Shown here: positions 33,457 to 46,804 of the stretch, one piece after another
How positions within the stretch are numbered: the stretch's first letter is position 1
How the letters are laid out: every line of letters begins with the position of its first letter
Source: Glossina fuscipes
Taxonomy: Eukaryota; Arthropoda; Insecta; Diptera; Glossinidae
NCBI RefSeq assembly: GCF_014805625.2
Contig: NW_023998490.1
Span: forward strand, 970,169 to 1,034,168
Direction: 5' to 3'
Length of the DNA stretch: 64,000 bases
The notes under the pieces: model-generated
Seen by the model: the letters and a program-made list of their open reading frames with translations, nothing else
Databases searched by the model: none
What the model was told of the DNA's origin: nothing
Position numbers and translations under genes: made by a program

Positions 33457-35814
33457 CCATTCCGAATAGTTTTTTTTTCTCTCCCCTCTCTCTTTTCCTG
33501 TGCAAAAACTATATCGTCTATACTGCACTTCTTTCTTTTTACTAAAGCATAGCATTGGGATACAATTGCTCTAATTTGGCAATGCTGTAAATCTTCTCAC
33601 TTGCAATTAGTAATAATAACAGCCTTTGTGCGTTTATGAAGCGCAGAAAAAAGTTAATAAATTGCTCTTAAATGTTTTATTAAGATTATAAATTTGATCC
33701 GTTTTCGATTTGTTGTTTAGCTAAAGCGGTGTTCGGTTACTTAGGTTATCTTAAAGCGCATGTTTTTTTTTTGGAATTCTGTTAGTTGTGTTTTGCGTTT
33801 TTTTTTGTGCAAAGAAGAGTTTAAAATTTGATCGCATGTAAGATGTGCTTGTGAAATGATATGCTCTGCTGAGGGATATTTTAATTTGCGACATATAGAA
33901 GTAAGAGAAAAATTTATAAAACGAGAATGGATTAATAATAGTGAAAATTTAAGCTAAGTTGTATGGACGTAGACATATATAAAAGGACACTTTCACGTAT
34001 GTCTATATGCATTGGCACGAAATGAGTACATTTATATATATATATCGCACTGTTGGAACTCATCATGATACCAAATATTTTATTGAGATTTTTGACACGG
34101 ACTAAATACATTCGCGATGGGGATGAATAGCGGAGTCAACTTGGTAAATTTATTTGCGGGTCTGTTTTTATATTAAAAACTTTTTTCATCAGTGAATACC
34201 AATTATTCTAAGAAAAGCGATATTGAAAATAATAAAATGGAATTGAAGAGAGAATATAATTGAAGAGAAAACCTTGCTAATGCTGGAATCTTCTATAAAT
34301 ATACAAGTCTAAAGCAGAGACGTTAGAAGACCCCGACGATCGAATAGTTCACAAATTGATCCAGATTCGTAAATGTATATGACTTTCGTAAAAAATATGT
34401 CGTAGCACATTAAGGATACTTTTTTGGTACCGTTTTGTATGGGTCATCAAAACATATCGTTCTTTTTAGATTATTTTTCAATTTACTGAATCCAGAAATA
34501 GATGTCAGATGTTTTTACAAGAGTATATAAGTATGATAAGTTTAAGAAAGATTGCGAGACGTTGTCTGTGCATTGCCTATCGTTTGCCTTATTGGAAACA
34601 AAGCACACAAGGTGATTCGAAAGCTGCAGTTCGAATTAAAAAAAAAGACTGAGTCGCCTACAATTATAAAGAACTTCATCTTAGAATGCATAGCACGTAT
34701 TAATCTCAAAGTTTGTGAACAGATATTTACCAGGATCATCTAAAACTTTAGTGAAAAAAATATATTGAATATTAACATGTTGGTATTATTCCCACACGCC
34801 TGCTAAAATTCTGAGTATTTTCAATTATCTATATGTACCAATGCATACTTATTGCGTGTCAAGCACAATTAAAGAAAAATTTAATTAACACCTGTACGTA
34901 CTCAAATCGAATGCTTCAATTTAATAGAATTGCTGCAAATTGCAGACTTGCTATAGAAAGAGAGAGAGAAAGAGAGAATCGCAACTTTTTACAATTTGCT
35001 TACAGAATACAAAATCGCATTTTTCACACTTTTTTTAGTTCGGTTGTCAGTTTGAAGCCAGCTGGTTTGTTATGCAAAAGCATTTTGTTTTTTCTTAAAT
35101 TTTAATGCGGTTTTCGGGTTTCTTTTTTTAAAATAAGGTGGGTCTTGTGTCGCATAGGTTTCTTAACATCTTTTAATGGTTTACCGTTGACATGGATATA
35201 CGCGATGGTCCCTTAATAGTAACGATTCGATGGTTCTTCAACAGCCGTTTGATCAAGTAGTCCTTTTGAACGTCTTCAAATGTGAAAAAATCGAAGTGTG
35301 AATGACCTTGATTCTATTTAGCATTTATTTCAAGAACTGTGCCATCGAGCTTACTGTCTCATTTACAAGCAAAATTTCCAGATGTCTGCTCTGCCGCGAT
35401 GTCATGGAAGAAGCTTGAATGGGCAAAGTAAAATTCCTTTCATTAAATTAAATCATAATTCCATTCTATTCAACTTCAGGGTAATAATAAAATTTTTATA
35501 AAAACAATTGACTTAGGCGGCACGCACAATTGAACTTCTGCCTTTCTAATGATTGACAATAATGCTTATGCGCGGTTTTCTTTTAAGTCTTTCGAACTTT
35601 GTTCCTTGCGTTTAAAAATATCGCTTGAATGCCTTTTTTTAAACAATAAGACATATAAAGAGCATTTCCAAATGGCAGTAAGGTAGTGGAAGCTTCCGTG
35701 TCCAAAGTAATACTACTTAGCTTATCAACAAAACTTTACACTTGTCCTGTGCATCTTTGAGATAAGTTTCGTGTTTTTGCAGTTTGTCTCTTACATAATA
35801 AATAAAATCACTAT
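33457..35814. other. Intergenic stretch, nothing recognised
   Basis: AT-rich DNA with a short AG-rich run at about 34960-34978. Frames at 34552-34743 and 34833-35105 lack motifs and partners. Confidence 0.5.
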
Positions 35815-36090
35815 TGAGGGTCAGTGCCCACCATTAAATACAGCACGTTGCAATTATTCATGCAATGACTTTTCAAACTAAAGCGTTCTATGGCAAGTAG
35901 CTGAAAAAGTGATCCAGCTAGCACCCTTTCCAACAACAACGGTCGCCCTTTGCTAAAACTTGTCGGTGTAAAAAATTTTTAAAATTTCGGCAAAAATTTT
36001 ACTTCGATGGACAGACAGTCTCGGTATAATAAAAGGTGGGTCTATACCACAAGTGGTGCGGGATATAAAAATAATAATATTATTGAACTC
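35815..36090 (+). repeat. Dispersed repeat family A, copy 4
   Basis: Shares TTGCAATTATTCATG, AAAACTTGTCGGTGTA, GGACAGAC and the GTATAATAAAAGGTGGGTCT terminal block with the other copies. It ends GGGATATAAAAATAA. Confidence 0.7.
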
Positions 36091-37608
36091 TTCGAGACTC
36101 AGCAAGAAAGATTCTGCTGCTTATTCCTTTGTTGACACATGATCGATTTCCTTTACATAAAAGTTTTTTAGAAATTAACCGCTACGAGTATGGTCTTATT
36201 ATTCAGGGCAAAATATATCTTGTATTCTCTCCCTCAAAAAGGCTTCTATAACAAAATCTTTTTATTTATTTGTTTTTCCTAAGGGACCTAAATTATTTTA
36301 ATGATTTAAGACTCTTTAGGCTCTTTAACTAAATTAGAATTTTTTGACCTGTCGCTTGGAGGTCACTGCGTAAAGCCCGTCCGTCCTCTAGGCTCTATTG
36401 CAATATACTTACAATTCCTTAGAGCGGTTCGAGTACATCAAAAACTTATACCATTCTTTGAATAACTTTCCGGGGCCTGTTCAGGTACTTGCGCAATTTA
36501 GGTTCTGCTCGGCCTGATATCATCAGATCTCTTTCTCAATTGTTTTTCGCATACCTCAATAATTGGCAAAATTTTATATGACAAAATTTTGAAAAAAAAA
36601 ATATTAAAAAAATGCAGCACTTGCTTTAGCTCAGTGAGTAAATGCTTGGACTTTCCCAAATTACCTATTGCCTCACTAATTGTGCCTTTCTACTAGTAGA
36701 ATCAACCTTCTGATGAATATTTTGTCTCTGTTAATTGTCGCTCCAAGTCGCCTTTTTTTACAGGTAAGCTTTGCTGCCCGCCTTTTATGTATTGTCCCCG
36801 ATAATCGTTGCTCTAAGTCGCCTTTATTTGAAGGTAAGCTTTGATGTTTCTCGAAACGTTATAAGAATTCCTAACAGAGCTCGCTCCATATATTTTAACA
36901 GTGAAGAGTATTGTTCTAATACGCCTTTATTAATGGTTTCATGGTTACATAGAATATTCATCGATATCGCTATTGGTAAAGTTTTCTATTCTAAAGTTTA
37001 TTGTTGTTCTCGAGGAGGTGTTCTGTTACATAGGCCGTGGTCTCTGGTTGGTAATTGTGCCTTCTTGATTACCAAAAAATATAAGTGGTGAGAAATAAAT
37101 GAGATTTGGTGACAATTGGTGGTTTCGATTCTTCACGGTTGACGTATATACCTGCTGTAACGATATTAAGTCTTTCATTGTTCCTTGAAGATTAATCCCT
37201 AAATAAGGGATTAAGGGCATTATATTGTCCTCTTCTTCCGCTGGCCCTTTAAAATTTCTTAGCCGCACCGGTTTTGCTTTGAATTTTTGAAAAATTTATG
37301 AAAGGGATTTATCGTCTGCCGTGTTATGCCGTTATTTTCGCTTCGTCCAATTGTGTAATAGTAAGGATTTTAACTATTGCATGTTGTCTCCGACGGACAA
37401 TTTCCACCTTGGTCTCGATCTCCGTATCGTTACAGCCTCTTGTTTGCTCAGTTGTCTGCTTACGTATTTTAATGGTTTTTTCTTTTTAATAGTGAATACT
37501 TACGATGAACATGCTATGAAAGGATCTGATAAGATCTACTAAACAATCTGTTTTTACTTGATTTTTTTTTCATTTGCCAAAAACGAATATACGCATCGGG
37601 GCTGAAAT
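36091..37608. other. Intergenic stretch, nothing recognised
   Basis: A short duplicated block (GTCGCCTTTWTTTRMAGGTAAG-like) occurs at about 36748 and 36816. Frames at 36771-37091 and 37298-37489 overlap this duplication or lack motifs. Confidence 0.5.
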
Positions 37609-39258
37609 TCAATTATTTTCTAGATCCGTAGTTGAAGTGGATTTCGATGCTTTCTTTTCCGCCATAGGCATGGGACTGCCGTGAATATTTGGCAGCGATT
37701 CTTTCAATCGCGACACTGACGTTGGCGGCTTGTAAATCCCTACTGATATTAGTTTCTCATTTTCGACCGTGTCAGTGGAACTTTGCTGTTTTAGATTTCG
37801 CTTAAATTCGGGATTGGTAAAAATGATTGATCCTGTGCAAACGGATGACAAAGTGGTTTGATCGCTATGTATTTCTCTACTTCCAGCTAGGACAGTGTTA
37901 CTAGGCGTTATAATCTTTGCAGCTTGTGCCTCTTGTAACTGTTGCGTCACTGAATCGCAGCTAATATTGCTGCGGGTTTCTGAATGACTGCTATGCCGCG
38001 CAAGTAAAGCGCGCTTTAGCTTTGGCTTAACTTGATTATATCGAAGGGGATCAAAGCCGCCGGAACCGCCGCCACTTAAACGCGTTATACGCTTTACGAT
38101 GTCACGTACGAGTTTCTTCTTTTCATTTTTTGTAGCGCATCTGTTATTAATTAACAAACAAATTAATTGTATGCCCAAATCTAATTCAGGTGAGTTCTGC
38201 ATAATGGAAAGAACACTGCTTCGTATATCTGTAGAAAATATAGAGTTAACATCACTGAAGTCTTCAAAGGGTTCCTCAAGAGGTTCTTGAAATTTAACTT
38301 GCAATTTTTCTACTTTGGGAACATTATAAGAATCTTGATCGTATTTTCCCTGGAAAAACGTGCGCTGCATTATATCGTCAATGAAGTGAGGCTTTGACTG
38401 TGTCACCAACTGTCCGCGGGAAATTGATAATATATTAGCTCCACGATATAAAGATGTTGACGATTTATTAAAAGGAGGTTTGTTATAGTCAGAACTGCGC
38501 GGTTTATGGCTTTCTTCGCGTAGTGAAGAAGGCGCTGATAAATTTGCTTGAATTTCTTTGCTGTTTACTTGCGGTGTCTTTGTTAAGATTGTTTGGCAAA
38601 CACTGTCAATATTTTGTTCAGGAATAGTGCAAGTACCCTGCGAGAGCTTCGTTGGTAAATTCATTAGAAAATTTGATCCAACTCCAGTATCCACTAAATT
38701 ACTCGAATTCACAGCTTGATACTGTCTGCCTGAGAAGAATGATGCAGTTGCAGATGAACTGCGAGACTCTTGCTTCGAAGTATATATATTTGCATAACAT
38801 TTTGTCTTCAAGGGCTCGTTAGATGGCGGGCTTTCTATGCAACTTGCGCTTGGGGTTGAGGAGGATAGATCACACAAATATTCATCAGAAATACTCGTAG
38901 CGGTTTCAATAATTTTAACACGTCCCAGTGGATCTTTCGGGCTTAAACCTTTTTCGTTATTCAGGCTGCTTGCAAGCTTTTTGTAACACGCACTACGTTG
39001 TGTTTCCGAGGGTTGAAGTCCTGCACTGCTGCCGGCAGATTCCATTTCGCGTTCAGTGTGATGGTTGTTGATGGGAGATTTTTCACTAATTTTTCCCAAT
39101 TTTAGATTATTTACACTGTTTTCCAGGGAAAGCAAATATAAAAGTCTTTTAAAATCCCGATCTTTCCCAAATTTCATATAAAATTCAATTATTTTGTCAC
39201 AAACTCGCGGCTTTTGTTTTAAACTACCCTCTGGAATATGTTGACATTTTTTTTCCAT
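37609..39258 (-). CDS. Intronless gene for a 549-aa serine-rich protein, unrecognised
   Basis: One uninterrupted frame of 549 codons starts at ATG 39258 and ends with TAA/TGA-rich DNA after STTDLENN. The N-terminus (about residues 1-55) is basic and probably helical (CDKIIEFYMKFGKDRDFKRL). Residues 60-330 are serine-rich and probably disordered. Residues about 335-400 form a denser helical segment (DIRSSVLSIMQNSPELDLGI, then KKLVRDIVKRITRL) followed by a Gly-rich linker. The rest is again polar. No enzymatic motif, signal peptide or membrane segment is visible. Such a protein would be cytosolic or nuclear, perhaps a scaffold, but that is inference. The length and absence of stops in AT-rich DNA make it a real gene. 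Lack of introns may mean a retrocopy or a naturally single-exon gene. Confidence 0.8.
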   Translation of the reverse strand: MEKKCQHIPEGSLKQKPRVCDKIIEFYMKFGKDRDFKRLLYLLSLENSVNNLKLGKISEKSPINNHHTEREMESAGSSAGLQPSETQRSACYKKLASSLNNEKGLSPKDPLGRVKIIETATSISDEYLCDLSSSTPSASCIESPPSNEPLKTKCYANIYTSKQESRSSSATASFFSGRQYQAVNSSNLVDTGVGSNFLMNLPTKLSQGTCTIPEQNIDSVCQTILTKTPQVNSKEIQANLSAPSSLREESHKPRSSDYNKPPFNKSSTSLYRGANILSISRGQLVTQSKPHFIDDIMQRTFFQGKYDQDSYNVPKVEKLQVKFQEPLEEPFEDFSDVNSIFSTDIRSSVLSIMQNSPELDLGIQLICLLINNRCATKNEKKKLVRDIVKRITRLSGGGSGGFDPLRYNQVKPKLKRALLARHSSHSETRSNISCDSVTQQLQEAQAAKIITPSNTVLAGSREIHSDQTTLSSVCTGSIIFTNPEFKRNLKQQSSTDTVENEKLISVGIYKPPTSVSRLKESLPNIHGSPMPMAEKKASKSTSTTDLENN

Positions 39259-39954
39259 AATCGAGACGAAAAAGTGCTAAGCTTCTACCACTTCTAAAAA
39301 TTACCAACTGCCCTTTCAAGCAGAGGGTTATAGATGTTTAGAATAAGAAAATTTACATTGAGGTCGAATGATATTTTTGATGGTGAAAAATTCAAATTGA
39401 TAACAAAGCACAAGCATTCTTAGACACAATTGTAATATGACGCATATGGCAGCACTGCTTAAGCAACATGCCGGCTTGTATAATTAATTGGTTTAAAAAA
39501 AGGCTCGTAAATGATTTTCACGCTAATTAAAAATGTTGGATAATAGATCGCTCAAGAGTTTATATAGCGTGCATTTCTTTTCTCATAAGATGTGCTCATT
39601 CTTGATCGGCGTGAATAGTTGAAACGCTGTCTGTCATTAAAATGGGATTGAAGGCGAAAGAAACTACCTACAGCATGCGTTCTAAAGTAAATAATCCTTT
39701 TTTTAATGGATATTAACTAATTATTATCATGACGAAATTCATTTGCTTTATTCGAAACAGTAGTCTCGCTAGACTTTGAACAGGTATTAGCAGGACCAAG
39801 AAGAATGGCGAGAAAATGCTGCCAAATACGGCGGGTAACTACAAGGCCATTTTCAGAAAGAGTTGGCGGCAAGAGACTATTGATGAGCTTGTAAGAAGTA
39901 CTTGCCTTTGAAGAGATTATGGAAGGTCTTAAGATGGACTCACGTTTCATTATA
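39259..39954. other. Upstream flank of the intronless gene
   Basis: Probably contains its promoter and 5' UTR on the minus strand. No core element is convincing. A 77-codon minus-strand frame at 39717-39950 has no recognisable motif. Confidence 0.4.
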
Positions 39955-40770
39955 CCAATTAACTATCTGTCCAACTGTCCATGTAGTTTTGTGTTCAACC
40001 TACACCATACGTAAAGTTTCACGAAATTTGGTGCACTACGTCCGATCGGTCCACTTTTTCGATCACTCCTCTTATAACGCTGTGTTATGAAAAATAGTTA
40101 TATGGAATAAAATTGCAATTTTGGAATTTTTCTGACAAAACTCGCTGCGTAATAACGCTTCAATTGTGTAAATTGATAGGAAAAATGTTATTCGGCTGAA
40201 CCTCATTATCACTATTAAGTCTCATCTTATATAGCCGTTTTTACGAGCACTGCATCTTTATATGGTAAAAAGGTGTAGTTTTCAATATTTCATGTTGAAA
40301 ATTGGTTCCTTACAGTAAACTGACAAAGAAGTCGTCTTTGCCGAACGTGCCACGTACGTCTATTTTTTGGATATCACAGGATATAAGAATTCTTACACAA
40401 TGTAAACCCCTAAGGTGGCAAAAAGGCCTAATTGTTAACGCTCTATGAAGAAAATTTTTTCACAGTAGTAATTTGACATAATAATGGACGGAGTTTGGAC
40501 CACAGGGGTCTATTTCTTGGACAACATTTCATGTAAGATTTCTGATGAGCTTTCTGTAAGCCCTTCAGAAAAGTTTTAATTTTTAATATTACATAGGTCT
40601 ATTTTTTAGGCCCTAAGATATATGAAGGTTGTCTTGGAAAGTAAGCCCTTATATGGAGCGGAAGTCTAATTCCTAGTTTTCTGCAATGGAATTCGAAAAA
40701 TAATGAAATTTTTACGAAGTAACTTAAATTTTCTAAATTTAAAGCACGCCATGCGGTATTTTCGGCCTCC
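39955..40770 (+). repeat. Dispersed repeat family B, copy 3
   Basis: Begins GTCCATGTAGTTTTGTGTTC, then GGTAAAAAGGTGTAGTTTTC, CACAGTAGTAATTTGACATA, GGTCTATTTCTTGGAC and CCTTATATGGAGCGGAAGTC. The blocks are in the same order as copies 1 and 2. Confidence 0.7.
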
Positions 40771-41552
40771 TATAATTTGCGGGCTTTTATGAAAAGTATG
40801 CCTTTGCGTGAAAATAATGTGTAATCTTGGGTATGTTATTAACAAACCGAGTGAATAACGAATTACATATTGTTGCCCTGTGAACGCATACTTTCCGCAA
40901 GAACTATCAAATGGAAGGGAGTGCAAAAATGTCCGTGAGCGCGGTCCAAGTACATTTTCTTGCCAAGGAACTTTAGAATTTAGAGGCTGTTGCTGTGTAA
41001 ACGTAAATGTTTTATCAGTAGTTTTACTATGGAAGAGATCAGAAGAATAAATAGAGCAAGGCTGGCGAAATTTAATTTAACGAAATTGAATGTTAAATCA
41101 ACTCTCATGTGTAAATTACATGTTGTTGCCATACAAACGTTTATTTTTTGCAAGAATGTTTATATGCGAAGAGGAGAGCAGAGGTAAACTGATTCCAGAA
41201 TATCACTTATTACTGGCTATTGCCGAGAAATAGCGAAAATCGCAAAATTTTAAAAAAGCACCGTGATATGGGATGTAGTCGCAGGATTTTGCAGAGATGC
41301 AGTAAATTTGGATAAAAAAATATGTCGACAGATATCAGACAGGTAGATATATTTAAGTCGATTAGTAAAGAAAGTGATGCGTCTACCTTAAGCTCTTCTT
41401 AGAAACCTTACCGTAAATATGATGCGGGAAAGCGGATTTTCACAATCAATCCGAAGAATTTTCACTCAGTTCTCGCAAATTGTTCTTTTTTTATTAATCC
41501 ATTTTAATTATGTAAAAGTTAGTTTTACATAAGTAAATAGAGGATTTTAAGC

Positions 41553-41588
<36 letters not shown>

Positions 41589-44500
41589 TTAGCAATGAAT
41601 TAAACCAAATGTAAGCATATGTTCGAATTGATTGTTAAAATTTTAATTTTCTACTTGCCTGAACACAATTCATCATTTCTCATAACGATTTACATATTCC
41701 AGATACCAATGTATCCCATGTCTATTCATTTAAAATGTGGGCAATTCATGACGAGAGTATCCTTTTTTGTCTTTATTTTGTTTTGGTTTTTTTTTTTTTT
41801 TTTTTTTGTAGACAAATTTTTATTGCAATTTGCGAAATGCAAATAAGCATAACAAAATTGCCAAAAGCATATGCGAGGGGATAATGTCTAAAAAAGAAAA
41901 AGAAGAAGAAAAAGCAACGTATGTGTAGATGAATATTTGAGCTAATTTCGAAAATTTGCACAAGTCAATATAGCGTAATGATGAACAGGTTGGCAAGAAA
42001 GAATTATTCCACAAAATATCAGTGTTTTTTCTACGTCCTATTCTCTCTTCCGCTCTATTTGTCTCGTCTTCTCTGTTTCTCGTTATAACGAAATTTCCTT
42101 CTTACCAAGTCAATAAATCCATCTAGATGGACATGTCTATTTGCAAAGTGCTTTCTTTGCTTGAGCAATGTGTGAACGAAAGCTTGTTCGTCGATCTTAG
42201 CAAATGACATTCTTATTCCAGGGTTTGTGATTCTGGTATGGTGTTGATAGATGCAGACAAATAAATGGTTTAAAATAGAATTGATGGGCACGCGTTTACT
42301 TGTTCGTATTCACGTATGTAAATGCGACCAAATCATATACACCCATAAGCATACACACGTTCGAGCATGAACTCTGTTTGGCTAACCTTCTAAGGGTATT
42401 TCACAAAATTTACTCGTTAACAAATAACGTAAAGAAATGTTCTCCGAATATTTATACATGGACTTAGAACATTATCATAACTTATAATGTTGCAAAAAAA
42501 AAAAAAAACGAAAAAAAAAATTGTTTTTTTTATCATATTTGCTTATGCATACGTTATGTTTGCGTATTTAAGGATAAAAAGTCTTTATATTATCCTCTTA
42601 ATGTTGACAGTTAAAAATATATTTAAATTCAAAAATAAAAACCTGTTGTTAAGGTTATGTTTTCTTTCCCTCGGTGCTTTTCTGCAGAAGTTCAAAAACA
42701 AAAAAGATAAAGAAAAAGCGACAGCAACAACAAATAAAAATCAAATAATAATAATTTAATATTTCAATATTTGCCTTTCATGACATTATTGTTTTGTTAG
42801 TATTTTCACAAAAAATAAAACAAACGAAAAAAACAAAAACTGACACAAAAGTATTTCCGTTTGTCAGAAGGAAAGGAAAATTGAATTTTTTCGGAAGGCT
42901 TTTTTGGTCTAACTCGATATGTTTAAAAGTCAACCCCTTTTTTCCATATTCCGCACATATCTACGAGGATAATTTGCAAAGTACTTAAAGTTGAGGCGAA
43001 TTCGTTTTCTTCAATGCTGTTATTATGATCATGCGTTGTTTTTCGGTGCTCTTCAATTGGTCTTCTTTAGCTAGCAATGGGTCAGCTAACTAGAAAGACA
43101 CTTAGCAGATTTTTGTCTGTTAGGGCGTTTACACTGAGCATTATTTCAGTGTTTTCATAATAACAAGCATAACAAAATTTCACCGCAAAACCTCGAACGT
43201 TTACATTGCGCTACAAAAGCCATAAGGGTTTTTTTTTCTTTTTTAATGGCTTTTTAAAACTAGTCGGACAAGCTTAGGCTGATTGAGATAGTGATTGTTA
43301 ATAGATCGGTGTAATAAAAGGTGTCTCTCTCTCAGGTCATTACACACATATACTTTCTTTTTTTTAAATGACCAGCGTAAGACGGTGACGGGCAGAAAGA
43401 AGAGTAAATAGAGGAAGGCAAAGATATAGGGCGGTGACGTAGTGTGTCGATGTGCCCACATAGATAAATGTTATGCCTTTACGAACTGGATAATCACTAC
43501 TGATGCGACCAAAGATTTGAATCAGCGAATACTGACTTGATAGTCGCGTCTCTTTCCTATTCCGCTACTTTTGACGATTTATTTTGACAATTCTTTCTTT
43601 ATATCCACAACATACAGTAAGAGATTGATAGAAAAAAAAATAATAATTCTAATGGCTTAAGTAATTTCAATTTATTTTACGATGAAAAATATAAGATTCG
43701 TTCAAATTGAATTAAAAATATATACAAAAATTTATATATAAAAGTGTGTAATCAAAGTATGTAAATTGTGTTTTGCGAAAAATATATAGCATTGGTCCTA
43801 GTTAAGCATAAAGAGAGAGAGAGAGGAGAACTCGAGCGTTTCAAGTTGATTTTATGGATATTATGATTCTATTTGGAATCAACTTTGACATTTTTCATTT
43901 GATGACAATGGAATTTTTGGCGAGTTCCCAGTAGGAATGACGGAAATATGTGAAATTCTTACCATCTTTGCTTTTAGTCTTCATTCCTGCTTCAAATCCT
44001 TTAAAAACTTATTAGATCTACATTCATATGTATACGGTACACATTTAGATTCTATTTTAACCTTTTTGCTCAAACTATATAATCTCAACCTCCATAACCA
44101 GTGCGCCCTCCTGTCATAACCAGTAAAACATATGTTATAAGTATAAATGTTATCCTATGTGAGTGAACTCTTGCTCTTCCAGCAAATATTAACGGACGTA
44201 AGCGAGTCTTAAAATTTTCACACATTCACTCGAGTAGTGTGTTACGCTAACACTCCATCCTTTGAGCTAACCCATAATTAGATAAAGGCAATTATAGTTC
44301 TAAGATTAATTAAATGGATACCGGTAAGCTCATCCAATATTGTAATCGAAAATGGAGAGAAGTCGCAATAAAAAAAAACCATAAACCGTAAAACATATGT
44401 ACACATATACCACACATCACAGACGTAATTGACGTCGACGTTGTTGACAAATGCTTTTCAGTTCAAATAGTTAATTTACGAGCTTTTCCAACGAAACGAA

Positions 44501-46804
44501 AGGATGAAAATTTTTCATGCTATGAAATCTTGCATTAACGAGAATGGTGAGAATAATGCAAGATAATTAAGACATCCTTGAATTGGAACTAAACGAGAAA
44601 GGGTTTAGCTGCCAAGCTTGATTTGGTTCAAATTTTTCTCAACCATATCTACATTATTTTCAAACGGATAAGCTTTACCATGCGCCTTCGCTTGTAACTA
44701 TGGACAAGGTTTGCTTTTGATCTCGAATAGTAACAACAAATCATAACCCGGAGTAGATCCAAATTTTTAATATTAAAGCGGATAAAATGCACAAAATAAT
44801 TATGGATTGATCGTAGAGTCATTACTTGATACAAAAACTATTATTAATCGTGAAATCTGTACTCTGTTAAATGGGGTTAACTTAAGTTTTTTTGTATACC
44901 ATACGCCGTCTGTACGATCATTGACAATTTGCAAAGAGTTAACTTAGACCAGAAATAACAATAAGTATTAAAAATGCTTGCGTGACTTTGGGAACGATAT
45001 AAATATTTCGGAAAGATCGTCAAATGATGACTACGTTTTTCCTGAAACTGTTAAATTTACCAACATTTTTTTGCTTTTGCAATAGCGCAAATATCTTCTT
45101 TCCGGAGTATGGCTCTCTCTCTGACTCTTCGACTTTTCCCTGCACCCCATACGCAAAAGAAGATTGAGAGGGCAAGTGCACAACACATTAAACACCTAAA
45201 ATGAAAAACAAAAATATATGTGCATAAAGGCGAAATTGCCGACAGTAGTACATGCTTATCACCATTGTTTTGAAGATTTTTTGGCTTGGCTTGACACTTC
45301 TATTCAACTTGAATAACCTCTACTTCAAATTGAATAACCAATCAAATATAAAACTCAACTCTGAAAGACGGACATTGTATAAAACGGGATCACGAACTCG
45401 AATCGTTCTGGACGGCGTCGGTGGCGTAATTCTTTCTCCTAGATTGAACCCAAACCTTATTTTCGTATCCTCGTAAGCCTATATATGTGCATAAATATAT
45501 TGTATGTATACATTTGTCTATTGGTCTCTTTGTACGCCTTGTTGTTGTTTTTGTTGGTGTGCATAATCACAATAAATGTTTATCCTGGGAATTGTTTATG
45601 CACATTTATTAGAATACAAAATGCGTTGGGCTGAAGCTCCTTCCAGGTCATATTTGCCTTACGTTTATAAAAACCACTTCAACATAAAATAACAAAGCAA
45701 GCGTATGTGAATTTTGTATGCATACACGTTATCATGTATTATGAAGGGCAAGACAAGACTATTCTAAAAATGTCTATGCATACATATCTATATACACGTA
45801 TAAACGTAAAAAGCTAAGACTGTAAACTTACGAATCAATTTGAAAGCAGCTACGTTATCACATCAACTATTCATTCTATATGTGTGTATATATGTATGTA
45901 TGTATGGATGTACACTTGCATTGAGAAATTATAGAAATTTTATCTGGAAAACATGACCGACGCTCTAATTCAATTTGCATACATAAATTCATAAATTATG
46001 CAACAACAACATTTTAGTACATCAAAATGCATTACGAACCAAAAGAAAAAAAAGGAAGAAAGGAAAAGAAAATCAATGTTATGAACTCATAAACGTCGTG
46101 CAATATTTATGTGAATGTAAAGATGATGGTAATGTTTCTCGACAAATCTCTATAAAAGCTATTGATTCATTAATTATGAAAAAGCCTACCTGTAGGCTAA
46201 CGTACATGAAGGCCGGCTCGAAGGGTTGTGAATTTCGATATTTGGTACTGCAAGCTGAGTTCGTACTGAACTTTGTTAATATCATCCGGACAACGTTTCG
46301 TGGTCGTAGTCAATCAAAACCGCGTGAAGAAATGTGTTATATTTTAAACGATGTCTCGTCTGGCGCTGGATGGAATGTAAAATGATTTATGTTGCCAAAT
46401 ATTGTTTAGGTTCTGCTTCTTACAGCTGGTGCGGATTTACATCGTATCTGATGTTTCTACCTTTAATTTAGCGGTACATAAACGGAGCTTTCTTCTCCTT
46501 TCTCTTCTTCGCCATTACCGCGTGTTCATGTGTAGGGAACATACCCTGTGTGGTTGGTCACCAAAAGGAAAAAACTCTGCTGCGGTATCCTTCTACCCCT
46601 ATTGTCTTTGCTGCCGTGAAACGATAGTTACAACGTGATCGCCTGTTTTTCGAAACAAGACGCTTTAATTTAATTAATAGTTAGATCTTACCTTATCAAC
46701 GAGTTTATAATGACTCTATGGTTGGCTAAGTCTCTTAGGAACCTGTAAATTTTTGTTCTATGTAACGACTGTTTCTCAGTTGGTCTTTTTTACACACTAC
46801 GCAA
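40771..46804. other. Long AT-rich intergenic stretch
   Basis: No supported gene in about 6 kb. It holds a CTAT microsatellite at 41553-41588, a poly-T tract at about 41787-41808, poly-A rich DNA at about 42490-42525 and an AG run at about 43811-43824. Frames at 42055-42291, 45252-45476 and 46098-46385 show no family resemblance. Confidence 0.5.
41553..41588. repeat. (CTAT)n microsatellite
   Basis: Nine uninterrupted CTAT units. Confidence 0.92.

Noticed and set aside
36629..36645. TAGCTCAGTGAG-like word resembling a tRNA D-arm
   Set aside because: No matching acceptor stem, anticodon arm or GGTTCGA box at the right distance.
46079..46385. Overlapping 68- and 95-codon frames on opposite strands
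   Set aside because: No recognisable family and no link in frame to the LINE that starts near 46805.
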